Part shown: one piece after another, positions 6,468 through 15,058 of the stretch
Numbering within the stretch: position 1 is the first letter of the stretch
Layout: every line of letters begins with the position of its first letter
DNA from: an uncultured Opitutia bacterium
GTDB lineage: Bacteria; Verrucomicrobiota; Verrucomicrobiia; Opitutales; UBA953
Reading direction: 5' to 3'
DNA: 22,252 nucleotides
Assembly: GCA_903882335.1 (NCBI GenBank)
Contig: CAIRWP010000051.1
Span: 1-22,252, forward strand
Position numbers and translations under genes: made by a program
Notes under the pieces: model-generated
The model's input: the letters and a program-made list of their open reading frames with translations, nothing else
What the model was told of the DNA's origin: nothing
Database searches by the model: none

Positions 6468-6630
6468 ACAGAGCCCCGGCTTCATCGTGCGGACGGCTCG
6501 GTCAGGGCCGGCGGTAAAGGCTGCAGTATGGGTAATTAACCCTACGAGCAGGTGGGGGTTCAGTGGTTGACTCTCGAGGGTCTAAATAGGATACCAAATC
6601 CTTCATTTAACCCCTTGCCCCACCCACACC
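6468..6630 (+). promoter_or_regulatory. Upstream region of the giant autotransporter genes
   Basis: 163 bases. It contains the 9-mer GGTGGGGGT (6551-6559), also found at 6209-6217 upstream of the response regulator, and a possible -35 box TTGACT at 6567-6572 followed by A/T-richer DNA. The last 20 bases before the ATG are C-rich (CCCCTTGCCCCACCCACACC), without any Shine-Dalgarno site. GGTGGGG and GGGGTT in the 9-mer area can pair with CCCCACC (6618-6624) and AACCCC (6609-6614). Confidence 0.4.
6567..6595 (+). promoter_or_regulatory. Candidate promoter for the giant autotransporter genes
   Basis: TTGACT at 6567-6572 is a good -35 match. The -10 box is uncertain: GATACC at 6590-6595 gives a 17-base spacer, while TAGGAT at 6587-6592 looks better but gives only 14. 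Transcription would start near 6600-6605. Confidence 0.25.
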
Positions 6631-9600
6631 ATGCGGATCTCTAAATCTCTGTTGGTGGCCGCGGCTACGCTTGCGACCGCAAGCCTCGCCCAGGCCCAAC
6701 AAAACGTCACCGGGGCCACCTGGGTGGGGCCCGCGCTGGGGGGCTCGGGGACCTGGGAACGCTGGACCGGCGCGCCGGCCCATAACTACTGGACCGCGAC
6801 CTCCGTGGCCGGCAACCCGCTGGTATCGGGCGCCCGCCTGACGAACACCGCCACGTTGACCTTCCAGTATAACGGTCCCGTCCTCGCCGAAACGCCCGAA
6901 GGAGCCTACCCGACGCAGACCGTCGATATCCTGTACGACTCGAGCAATGTCTCCAGCCAGTCGCAGACCCTCCGGTTCTTCAGCAGCGGCTACCGTTTGC
7001 TGCCGGGGGCATTCAATACCTCGGTGATCGCCGAACCCTCCGCCGCCAACTTCACGGACATCGACCTCGTCCGTTCGCCGGCCCTCGCCCCCTACCTCAC
7101 CACCCCGAACGGCACGTTGCAGCTGGGCACGGTCACCTTCACCACGGCCTCCCCCGTGCTCGCCACGGACCCGAAGCCTTTCGTCGTCCTGCGCAACGCC
7201 ACCACGGCCGACCGCATCACCGTCACCAACGCGGGCACGGCCGTCATCCTCGAGAACCTGGTCGCCTCGACGATCTCCGGCGCCTTCAGCGGCAACGGCG
7301 ACCTCATCAAGACGGGCGGCGGCGTCCTCCAGTACCAGGGCAGCGCCGGCCGCATGTTCGACTACGCCGTCGCGCTCCCTTATTCGTACATCCAGACGCC
7401 CTTCGGGTTCTTCCTGTCGAACCCCGGGACCAACAACATCTACGGTCTCCGTCCGATCGACCTCAGCCCCAACGTCCCGGCGCCCGATCTCACCAACGGC
7501 AACAACTGGCGTCTGTCCGGCCTGCAGGGTCGCGTCCAGGTCGATGCCGGCCTGCTCATGGTCAGCGGCCACCTCAACATGTGGCATGACTACGGCGCCC
7601 GCGTGGAGAGCCAGATCCTCGCGCCTTTCGAGATCCCGACCCTCGTCGCGAACATCTCCCCCAACGCCGGGGACGCCGACAGCATCGCCTACGCCCTCGC
7701 CAAGCGCATGACCGGCGCGAGCAACATCGTCCTGAACGGCTCCGCCGAACTCAGCTTCACCAACACCGCGACCAACGTCGGCGCGCTGCGCCTGAACTTC
7801 GTCCACAACCTCCAGGCCGGCGACAACAACGACCAGTTCCAGACCACCGTCACCACGGGTCCCGACGCGAGTTACCGCCTCGGCATCCACATCGACCAGG
7901 ACTTCGTCGGCTCCGTCGGCATCCTCGCCGGCGGCGGCAAGGTCATCAAGACCGGCGCGGGCACCCTCCGCGTCCTCAACGACTCGCGCATGACGGGCGA
8001 CTTCATCGCGGCGGGCGGCACCATCATCCTGGAGTCGGCCACCGGGCTGACCTTCGCCAACAGCAGCTCCTTCAACATCGCCGGCACCCAGGACACCGCC
8101 GACTTCAACGGCGCCCAGCAGACGGAGGGCGCCCTCGGGCTCTCCCGCCGCGGCGCCAACATCCGCTACGCGGAGGTGGCCTCCAATTCGAACAACTACC
8201 CGCGCTGGGATTATCGTCCCGCGCTCTTCCCCGACACCGGGACCCTGACCGTCCAGCGGGACGGCGCGGACCAGTTCATCTCCTACGCGAACACGGGGGC
8301 CGAGGTCATCCTCCGCAACGACCAGACGATCCGCAATTTCCAGGCCGACTTCGCCCTGAACGCCAAGGGCACCACCAACATCGGCGGGGCGAACGCCGAG
8401 GTCTACACCGCGGTGGACGCGATCCGCACCGCCGCCGACGTGAGCGACAAGAACGAGCTCGTCATTCCCGGCACCGGCGTGGGCGCCACCTTGCGCCTCG
8501 ACGGCCACACCCTCACCATCAACCAGGACGCGGGCCGGGACGGCTTGTTCAGCGGCAACATCTTCGGCTACGATTCGGTCAACGACGTGCCCGGCGGCCG
8601 CATCGTGAAGACGGGCGCGGGCACCCTCGTCCTCCTGCTCGCCAGCGGCTCCTCCTACGACGAAACCCTGGTCTTGGGCGGGACGTTCATCGCCAACGCG
8701 CAGGGCCTGGGCCAGAAGCAGGTCTTCATCGGCGACAACGGCACCTTCGCCATCCTGCAGAACAACTCCGGCACGCTCTCGGCTAACCTCGCGGGCTCCG
8801 CGGGCTCGACCCTCAAACTGCTCGCTTCGGCGGTGCTCGACAACGGCAGCGGCGCCGGCATCCAGGTCAACCCGGGCCTCGACCCCGGCGAGCTCAACGT
8901 CATCAACGCCCAGGACCAGTTCCGCGGCAGCATCCTCGTCAACGACGGCGTCGACCTTTCCTTCTCCGGCGGCCGGAACAACACCTTCATCAACGCCACC
9001 GCCGTCACGCTCGACTCCGGCTCCAACCGCGAGACCGTGCTCCGTTTCGGTGACACCAACCAGCTCATCCGTAACCTGGCGGGCAACGCCTCCGCGCGCG
9101 TCGAGCTCGGCCGCGGCGACATCACGCTGGAGCAGAACGCGAGCCTGGCTTACGCCGGCTTCATCACCGGCGTCGGCAGCCTGATCAAGCAGGGCACCGC
9201 CGGCTTCACCTTGGCGGGCACCACCGGCACCAGTCTCTTCAAGGACGCCTACTACGGCGCGACCATCGTCCGTCCGGGCGGCGCCTTGATCGCCGGCACC
9301 GCCAACGCCACGCCCAACACCTCGGCCCTCGTGCTCGTCGGCGCCGGCACCTACACGCAGGGCAACCAAGCCCAGGTCGTGGGCGCCCTCTTCGGCTCGG
9401 CCAGCTCCTTCGTCAACCTCGGCACGGGTAGCCTGACCGTGGGCTACACGTCCGCGCGCGCGGCCTCCCTCACCACCGCGCTGCAGGGCTCGAACCCGCT
9501 CCTCGCCGACTACCTCGGGACCACCACGCAGTTTGACCCGATCCTCCCCGCGCAGCCGCTGCCGGTCCAGCCGACGGGCGTGGCGGGCGAACTGGGTTCC

Positions 9601-12600
9601 GCCTCGCTGGCGCTGAGCTCGATCGAGAACGTCGGCGTCGGCCAGGTCATCGGCGGGGCCAGCCTCGCTGGCGGCACCTACGTCACGAAGGTCATCGCGG
9701 CCGGCTCCACCGCCGTCGCCGGCACCATCGCCGCCGGTCTCACCGCGCTCCCCACCACGAACGCCAGCGGCCTCTCCGTCGGCCAGATTGTCACCGGCAC
9801 TGGCATCGCCGCCGACACCGTGATCACCGTAATCACCGGTAACAACCTCACCCTGAGCAAGCCGCTCGCCGGCGTCGCGACCGGCGCCGTCACCGGCCTG
9901 GCCGGCGTCGAACTGAGCGCGCCGCTGACCGCGGCCGCGCTGAACGTCAACTTCGCCGTCCTCCGCGTCCGCACCGTCGACGTCAGTTCCCTGTCGCTCA
10001 GCGCCGCCGAGCTCAACCAGCTCTACACCGGCAACCTGTCGATGCCCGAGCTGACCTCGCTTTACCTCAGCCGCGTCGCCGTCGGCACCGCTATCGGCAG
10101 CTACGTCGCCCCGACCGCCGCCGCCGAGCTCGCCTTCGCGGCGACCCGCTCCTTCGACGGCCGTCTCGTCGGCTCCGGCGCGTTGATCAAGATCGGCAAC
10201 GAGGATCTCAACCTCGGCGGCTCCAGCCCCGACTTCACCGGCCGCGTCGAGATCTCCGGCGGCACCCTCAACCTCATCTGGGTCACGGGCTCGAACGAGG
10301 CACCGCTGCGGGCCGCCCAATACTTCCTTACGACCGCCCCGGGCACGCTCGCCGTCACGGTCAACGACGCCTACGACCCATTGAGCGACCTCACCAAGCG
10401 GACTTTCACGACGCCGATCGTCGGCACCGGCGGTTTCGTCAAGCGCGGCGAAGGCTACCTCAAGCTCGAGCCCGGCGTCGTCGTCGGCCAGACGCCCTAC
10501 ACCGGCACCACGACCGTGCAGGCCGGCTGGTTGGAGATGGCGGCCTTGGCCACCAACGGCCCGGCGGTCTTCGACCCGCTTTCCTTGGGAGTCCTGGGCG
10601 GCGCCGCCGCCGCGAACAGCGTCGCCCTCGTCGATGTGACCGGCTTGTCCGTCGGCCAGGTCGTCCTCGGCACGGGCATCCCCGCGGGCACCTCGATCAC
10701 CGGCATACGCGCCGCGGGGACGGGCGCCATCACCGGAATCATCCCCACCGGGGCTACCATCCTGCCCATGGCCAACACCGCCGGCCTGGCCGTCGGCCAG
10801 ATCGTCACCGGTTTCGGCATCCCCTTCAACACGACCATCACCGCGATCGCGCCCAATGCCAGCGTCACCCTGAGCAACCCGCTGCAGTCCGCCGCGTCCG
10901 GCGTGGTCACCGGCTTGGCCGGCGTCACCCTGAGCGCGAACCTGACCCAAGCGGCCGCCGGCAACCTCAGCGTGCTGACGCACCTCGTGCTGACCACGCC
11001 CGTCGACGTGACCTACACCGGCGCCGTTTCCGGCGTCGGCCAGCTCGAGATTCGGGCCGGCTCCAAGGTCCTGACCGCGGGCGGTTCCCTGACCCATACC
11101 GGCGGCACCTTGGTGCGCACCGGCACGCTCCTCGCCTCGGCCGGTTGGGCCGGCGCGTCGACGGGCGACATCACCGTCCTCGCCGGCGCGACCGCCCGGC
11201 TCAACGTCCAGCTCGATAAAACCATCACGAGCGGCGCCATCGGCACGAGCAGCCTCATCGTCGGTGACGTGACCGGCCTCGCCAACGGCCAGGTCGTCGT
11301 CGGCACGGGTATCCCGCTGGGCACGACCATCACCGGCATCAATCTCGTCACCCGGGAGCTGACGCTCTCCGCCGCGCTCACCGCTGCCGCCAGTGGCACG
11401 CTGCAGGTGGCCAACGACCTGTCCGCCACCGGCGTCTTCGTCGGCGCCGGCACCGTCATCAAGGAAGGCATCGGTTCGTTGACGCTGAACACGCCGACCA
11501 CCGCCTTCGCCGGCACCTTCCGCTCCGACGCGGGCACGACCAACCTCGTCGCCGACAACCTGTTCGGCAACCCGAACGCCCTGCCGGTCCAGTCCGTCGC
11601 CGCCGTCGATCTCCGCGGCACCTCCGTGCTCAACGTCCAGGACGGCACCGACCAGTCTTTCCGCAACCTGTCCGGCGAAGCCGGCTCCTCGATCGTCTTC
11701 GCCGACCCCGGTTCGGTCGTCACCTTGCAGGTCGATCCGGTCGGCAACTACAGCTTCGCCGGCCGTTTCCAGCAGGCCTTGGGCGTCACCGATGGCACCA
11801 TCGTCAAGACCGGCACGGGCACCTTGACCCTCGCGCCCACCGCGGGCTCGAACAGCCTCGACGCCGTCGTCGTGACCGCGGGCAAGCTCGTCGGCACCAC
11901 CGCCGGCTTCGCTACGGCCGATCTCTACGTCGGCACGGCCGGCAATGTCGCGTTTCACAATGCGACCGCCGGTACCACGGTGACCTTCAACAACACCGTC
12001 CTGGGCGCGGAGAACTACCAGGCCGGCCTCGGCGTCGGCACCGTCGGCAAGACCGGCGCCGGCATCGTCGAACTGACCGCCGCCGCGGACAACCTCCGCT
12101 TCAACGTCGAGGCCGGCGAACTGCGCCTGACGGACAGCCGTCTGGGTGAGCAGGATCTCTTCACCGCGATCATCGCTTCCGGCGCCACGCTCAGCCTGGC
12201 GCTGGCCGACAATCGCCGGATCGGCTCCCTGGTGCCCCCGTCCGTCAGCCAGATTTCCGGTGGCGGCACCCTCGACCTCCGTTCGGATGTGGTCGGCGTG
12301 GCCCGCACGGTCTTCGCTTACGCCCAGCCGGGCGTGGCCACGACCAACCTGGGCGCGGACATCACCCTCGATGTGTCGACCCTGACCGATATCACCGGCA
12401 TCACCGGCGCGGCCGGCTCGATCCTCGACCTCGGCGCCGCCGCCCCGGGCCGGACTCTCAGCCTCACCCAGTCGGTCGACGGCGTCTTTGCCGGCAACCT
12501 GCAAGGCACCACGGACCTCGTCATCAAGGGAACCGGTATGCTGCGCTACACCGGCGCCGCGCTCACCCTTCCGGGCGTCGATACGCCGGCGGCCAACACG

Positions 12601-15033
12601 CCGAACTCCGTCACCGTGCTCGGCGGCGGCCTTGGCCTCGACGTCGGTAATCTCCGGGAAGTCAACCTGGCGGTCGACGGCACCCGCCGCGCGCGCCTTG
12701 GCGTGACGGTCGACACCGGCACGGCGGCCTACGTCGGCGCCGTGACCGGCAACCCTGGCGCGGCCGAACTGGTCAAGCTCGGGGATGGCACTTTGGATCT
12801 CACCGCCGCGGCGATAACCGCGGGCAGCACCCTGGCTGACCCGGTCTTCGGCTCCTACGTCGTCAAGGAGGGCACCTTGCGCGTGACCCTGGACGCCAGC
12901 TCCAAGATCCTTCCCTACCTCGGGGAAAGCCGTCCGCTTCGCCTGGATGGCGGGACGCTTGCGGTGGAGGTTGCCGCCATCGGCGGCGCGCTCCAGTCCG
13001 CTCAGCCTGACTTCATCCCCACGATTGTCAGCGGGACGGCCGGGCAAGCCACCGTCACGGTGGACAACGTCGCCGGCTTGGTCGTCGGCCAGCGAGTCTC
13101 CGCCCTCGGCATCCCGTCCGGCACCACCATTGCGGCGGTGGACCCGATCACGAAGACGTTGACGCTCTCGCAGACGATCACGCGGTCTTTTGCGCAGCAA
13201 GAAAGCATCCGGCTGGGGCTTGGTGGGCTTGACGTGACCACCTCGGTCGCTGGCACGCCTACGTTGAACGTCCGCGGCGACATCGCCGGCGAACTGAATG
13301 TCCAGGGTGGCACGAATTTGCAGCTGGGAACGGCGGTGACCGCCCCCCTCAGCATCTTCGGAAACGTCTCGATTACCGCCGGCTCGACCTTGAGCGGTTC
13401 GGCGAATATCCGGGGCAATCTTTCCGTTGGCGCGGGCGCGTCGCTGGCTCCGGGTTATTCGCCGGGCACACAAGTCGTGGCGGGGAACTTCACCTTGGCG
13501 GGTAATGCCAACATGGAGGTCACCGGCACCCCGACCGGCGTCGCTCCCAATCAGCTCTTCAACGATTCCGTCCAGTTCTCCGGCACGGCGTCCCTGACCG
13601 GCAACCTCATCATCGAACGCTGGAACGCCCCGGCGACCACGACCGCCCCGGCCTTCGGCCGTCGCTTCGTCCTCTTCAAGGATACTTCGGTCGACGCTTC
13701 CCCCACGGTGACGGAGAGTTTCGTCAACCTGATCTCTCAGCCCAACCTCAGCGTCGCCCCGGGCGCCGGGCGCTACCTCATCGCTGAGCCGCGGGCGGAT
13801 GGCGCCTTCCCCGGCTTGCCCACCTCGCCCTCCGAATACGCCGTCTACTTCGTCGGCGGCGCCGACCGTTACGCCATCCCCGGCGTGGCCACCGGTATCG
13901 TCAACTACCTGCAGCAGATCACCAAGACCTCCGCCGGCGGGGCCCTTCAGGCCAACGACGCGGTTTTCCTGCCCAGCAACGTCGCGACCGACGCCAATTA
14001 CCTCAACGAGCTGGCGGCCCGCCTCATGCTCTTGGATGACGCGACGCTCGCCGCGTCGATCCGTTCGCTCCAGCCCGCCTCCCTCTCGGCCATCCCGGCG
14101 ACCGTCGCCCTCGAGCAGCGCGCCGAGACCGATGCCCTCCAGCGTCGTCTCGACCAGCGTCGCTACGACCGCGCGGGTTACAGCGTCTACTACAACGAGT
14201 TCTTCGTCGAGGCCACCTCGACCCGCTTCCAGGGCGGTTCCGGCGCGGGCGCCCCGCCGTTCAACTCCACCCTCACCGGCCTGCTCGGCGGCTACATGAA
14301 GGACCTCAACCCGTGGTCCGTGGCCGGCGTCACCCTCGGCGCCTCTCGCACCACCAGCACCCTCGCCGAGGGCGCCGGGTCCGTCTCCGGCAACGCCTTC
14401 CGCGCCACCGCCTTCTTCTCCGGCATGCTGGGCGAGCGTCGCGACACCGTCTACCTCGACGCCGGCGTCTCCTTCGGCAACAGCACGAACACCTCCGAGC
14501 GCGTGACGTTCCTTGGCACGCAGCGCGGCTCGCCCTCGGCGATGTCGTACGGCGCCTTCGCCCGCCTCGGCGCGGGTTTGGCGACCAAGGGTGGCGTCAA
14601 CTTCACCCCGTTCGTCGGCCTCGACCTCGTCCGCGTCAGCGGCAAGTCGTTCGTCGAAACCAACGGCAGCCGGTCCAATGACCCGACTTCCCTGAGCGTT
14701 AGTTCCTACGATTACACGTCGGCCCGCGCCTCCACCGGCACGGGGATCGCCTGGCTGTCCGTCCACGAGGGGCAGATGATCAAGTTCGCCTTCGACCTCG
14801 AGGCTTTCGCCGAAGTGGGCGGGGGGAAGACGGCCGACATCGAGGCCAACTTCGGCGGGGTCGGTGCCTTCAACACCAAGACCAATGTCGCCGCCGGCTC
14901 CGGCGTCCGCGTCGTGCCGTCGTTCACGTTCGGTCCGAACCCCGACACGGCCTATTACCTGACGATCTCGCTCGAGAAGGCCGGTTCCACCCAGACCACC
15001 GGCTTCGAGGCCGGCTACCGCCGTCGCTTCTGA
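6631..15033 (+). CDS. Giant PATR-repeat autotransporter, complete (2800 residues)
   Basis: A signal peptide (MRISKSLLVAAATLATASLAQA, cleavage after A22) leads to a passenger of about 2,300 residues. At least eleven PATR-type units follow the pattern G-x-L-x-K-T-G-x-G-T-L-x-L...GG-T-L. Examples are KVIKTGAGTLRVL (near 7945), RIVKTGAGTLVLL (8597), SLIKQGTAGFTLAG (9175), TIVKTGTGTLTLA (11800) and ELVKLGDGTLDLT (12766). Such repeats form a right-handed beta-helix. Four blocks of a second module (GQ-V-x-G-x-GIPAGT-T-I) interrupt it at about 9591, 10600, 11230 and 13021. A LAPGYSPGT motif at about 13447 marks the passenger end, a helical linker follows at about 13980-14163, and a barrel of about 289 residues ends in RRRF. 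It is expected to be Sec-exported and surface-anchored. The ligand is unknown. Through its first 2,712 codons it contains no TTA, CTA or TCA codon. Confidence 0.93.
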   Translation: MRISKSLLVAAATLATASLAQAQQNVTGATWVGPALGGSGTWERWTGAPAHNYWTATSVAGNPLVSGARLTNTATLTFQYNGPVLAETPEGAYPTQTVDILYDSSNVSSQSQTLRFFSSGYRLLPGAFNTSVIAEPSAANFTDIDLVRSPALAPYLTTPNGTLQLGTVTFTTASPVLATDPKPFVVLRNATTADRITVTNAGTAVILENLVASTISGAFSGNGDLIKTGGGVLQYQGSAGRMFDYAVALPYSYIQTPFGFFLSNPGTNNIYGLRPIDLSPNVPAPDLTNGNNWRLSGLQGRVQVDAGLLMVSGHLNMWHDYGARVESQILAPFEIPTLVANISPNAGDADSIAYALAKRMTGASNIVLNGSAELSFTNTATNVGALRLNFVHNLQAGDNNDQFQTTVTTGPDASYRLGIHIDQDFVGSVGILAGGGKVIKTGAGTLRVLNDSRMTGDFIAAGGTIILESATGLTFANSSSFNIAGTQDTADFNGAQQTEGALGLSRRGANIRYAEVASNSNNYPRWDYRPALFPDTGTLTVQRDGADQFISYANTGAEVILRNDQTIRNFQADFALNAKGTTNIGGANAEVYTAVDAIRTAADVSDKNELVIPGTGVGATLRLDGHTLTINQDAGRDGLFSGNIFGYDSVNDVPGGRIVKTGAGTLVLLLASGSSYDETLVLGGTFIANAQGLGQKQVFIGDNGTFAILQNNSGTLSANLAGSAGSTLKLLASAVLDNGSGAGIQVNPGLDPGELNVINAQDQFRGSILVNDGVDLSFSGGRNNTFINATAVTLDSGSNRETVLRFGDTNQLIRNLAGNASARVELGRGDITLEQNASLAYAGFITGVGSLIKQGTAGFTLAGTTGTSLFKDAYYGATIVRPGGALIAGTANATPNTSALVLVGAGTYTQGNQAQVVGALFGSASSFVNLGTGSLTVGYTSARAASLTTALQGSNPLLADYLGTTTQFDPILPAQPLPVQPTGVAGELGSASLALSSIENVGVGQVIGGASLAGGTYVTKVIAAGSTAVAGTIAAGLTALPTTNASGLSVGQIVTGTGIAADTVITVITGNNLTLSKPLAGVATGAVTGLAGVELSAPLTAAALNVNFAVLRVRTVDVSSLSLSAAELNQLYTGNLSMPELTSLYLSRVAVGTAIGSYVAPTAAAELAFAATRSFDGRLVGSGALIKIGNEDLNLGGSSPDFTGRVEISGGTLNLIWVTGSNEAPLRAAQYFLTTAPGTLAVTVNDAYDPLSDLTKRTFTTPIVGTGGFVKRGEGYLKLEPGVVVGQTPYTGTTTVQAGWLEMAALATNGPAVFDPLSLGVLGGAAAANSVALVDVTGLSVGQVVLGTGIPAGTSITGIRAAGTGAITGIIPTGATILPMANTAGLAVGQIVTGFGIPFNTTITAIAPNASVTLSNPLQSAASGVVTGLAGVTLSANLTQAAAGNLSVLTHLVLTTPVDVTYTGAVSGVGQLEIRAGSKVLTAGGSLTHTGGTLVRTGTLLASAGWAGASTGDITVLAGATARLNVQLDKTITSGAIGTSSLIVGDVTGLANGQVVVGTGIPLGTTITGINLVTRELTLSAALTAAASGTLQVANDLSATGVFVGAGTVIKEGIGSLTLNTPTTAFAGTFRSDAGTTNLVADNLFGNPNALPVQSVAAVDLRGTSVLNVQDGTDQSFRNLSGEAGSSIVFADPGSVVTLQVDPVGNYSFAGRFQQALGVTDGTIVKTGTGTLTLAPTAGSNSLDAVVVTAGKLVGTTAGFATADLYVGTAGNVAFHNATAGTTVTFNNTVLGAENYQAGLGVGTVGKTGAGIVELTAAADNLRFNVEAGELRLTDSRLGEQDLFTAIIASGATLSLALADNRRIGSLVPPSVSQISGGGTLDLRSDVVGVARTVFAYAQPGVATTNLGADITLDVSTLTDITGITGAAGSILDLGAAAPGRTLSLTQSVDGVFAGNLQGTTDLVIKGTGMLRYTGAALTLPGVDTPAANTPNSVTVLGGGLGLDVGNLREVNLAVDGTRRARLGVTVDTGTAAYVGAVTGNPGAAELVKLGDGTLDLTAAAITAGSTLADPVFGSYVVKEGTLRVTLDASSKILPYLGESRPLRLDGGTLAVEVAAIGGALQSAQPDFIPTIVSGTAGQATVTVDNVAGLVVGQRVSALGIPSGTTIAAVDPITKTLTLSQTITRSFAQQESIRLGLGGLDVTTSVAGTPTLNVRGDIAGELNVQGGTNLQLGTAVTAPLSIFGNVSITAGSTLSGSANIRGNLSVGAGASLAPGYSPGTQVVAGNFTLAGNANMEVTGTPTGVAPNQLFNDSVQFSGTASLTGNLIIERWNAPATTTAPAFGRRFVLFKDTSVDASPTVTESFVNLISQPNLSVAPGAGRYLIAEPRADGAFPGLPTSPSEYAVYFVGGADRYAIPGVATGIVNYLQQITKTSAGGALQANDAVFLPSNVATDANYLNELAARLMLLDDATLAASIRSLQPASLSAIPATVALEQRAETDALQRRLDQRRYDRAGYSVYYNEFFVEATSTRFQGGSGAGAPPFNSTLTGLLGGYMKDLNPWSVAGVTLGASRTTSTLAEGAGSVSGNAFRATAFFSGMLGERRDTVYLDAGVSFGNSTNTSERVTFLGTQRGSPSAMSYGAFARLGAGLATKGGVNFTPFVGLDLVRVSGKSFVETNGSRSNDPTSLSVSSYDYTSARASTGTGIAWLSVHEGQMIKFAFDLEAFAEVGGGKTADIEANFGGVGAFNTKTNVAAGSGVRVVPSFTFGPNPDTAYYLTISLEKAGSTQTTGFEAGYRRRF
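9591..9975 (+). repeat. GQ-V-GIPAGT-type module block A (about 2 units)
   Basis: Encodes one degenerate unit (VGVGQVIGGASLAGGTYVTKV) and one clear unit (GLSVGQIVTGTGIAADTVIT, then LTLSKPL and GVATGAVTGLAG). It lies directly after the region where the two giant proteins stop being colinear, at the place where the second gene carries its large array. Confidence 0.7.
10600..10980 (+). repeat. GQ-V-GIPAGT-type module block B (2 units)
   Basis: Encodes GLSVGQVVLGTGIPAGTSIT and GLAVGQIVTGFGIPFNTTIT followed by SVTLSNPLQSAASGVV. The second unit is closely related at the DNA level to 18656-18790 in the second giant gene. Confidence 0.75.
11230..11415 (+). repeat. GQ-V-GIPAGT-type module, single unit C
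   Basis: Encodes VTGLANGQVVVGTGIPLGTT followed by ELTLSAALTAAASGTLQV, one full unit of about 60 residues between a PATR-like segment and the next KEGIGSLTL unit. Confidence 0.75.
13021..13212 (+). repeat. GQ-V-GIPAGT-type module, single unit D
   Basis: Encodes VAGLVVGQRVSALGIPSGTT, then a TLTLSQTITRSF strand pair. It is the last unit in this protein before the passenger end. Confidence 0.7.
14164..15030 (+). other. Autotransporter beta-barrel domain (part of the first giant protein)
   Basis: About residues 2512-2800. Alternating amphipathic strands such as GYSVYYNEFFVEATS, DTVYLDAGVSFGNS, YGAFARLGAGLAT, NFTPFVGLDLVRV and TAYYLTISLEKA are separated by short polar turns, and the final residue is Phe (YRRRF), the usual BAM recognition end. 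The length suits the 12-stranded autotransporter barrel. The preceding LQPASLSAIPATVALEQRAE stretch resembles the helical linker that plugs such barrels. Confidence 0.85.
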
Positions 15034-15058
15034 TCGTCCCGCTCACTTCCTTTCCGCA

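Larger units (their letters stand above)
7297..12900 (+). repeat. PATR (autotransporter-associated beta-strand) repeat region of the first giant gene
   Basis: Units start near bases 7297, 7930, 8590, 9172, 10174, 10429, 11446, 11794, 12028, 12505 and 12760. A degenerate one (GQLEIRAGSKVLTAGG) lies near 11038. Spacing is irregular because loops and other modules lie between units. The core is the I/V-K-x-G-x-G-x-L strand followed some 15-25 residues later by a V-x-x-G-x-L strand. Confidence 0.8.

Noticed and set aside
6607..14766. A 2719-codon open frame on the minus strand, antisense to the first giant gene
   Set aside because: It is codon-aligned with the sense gene, and its openness only means that the sense frame uses no TTA, CTA or TCA codons, as expected for high GC. 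The product is a low-complexity Arg/Gly/Asp/Glu-rich protein without domains, while the sense frame has a signal peptide, repeats and barrel.
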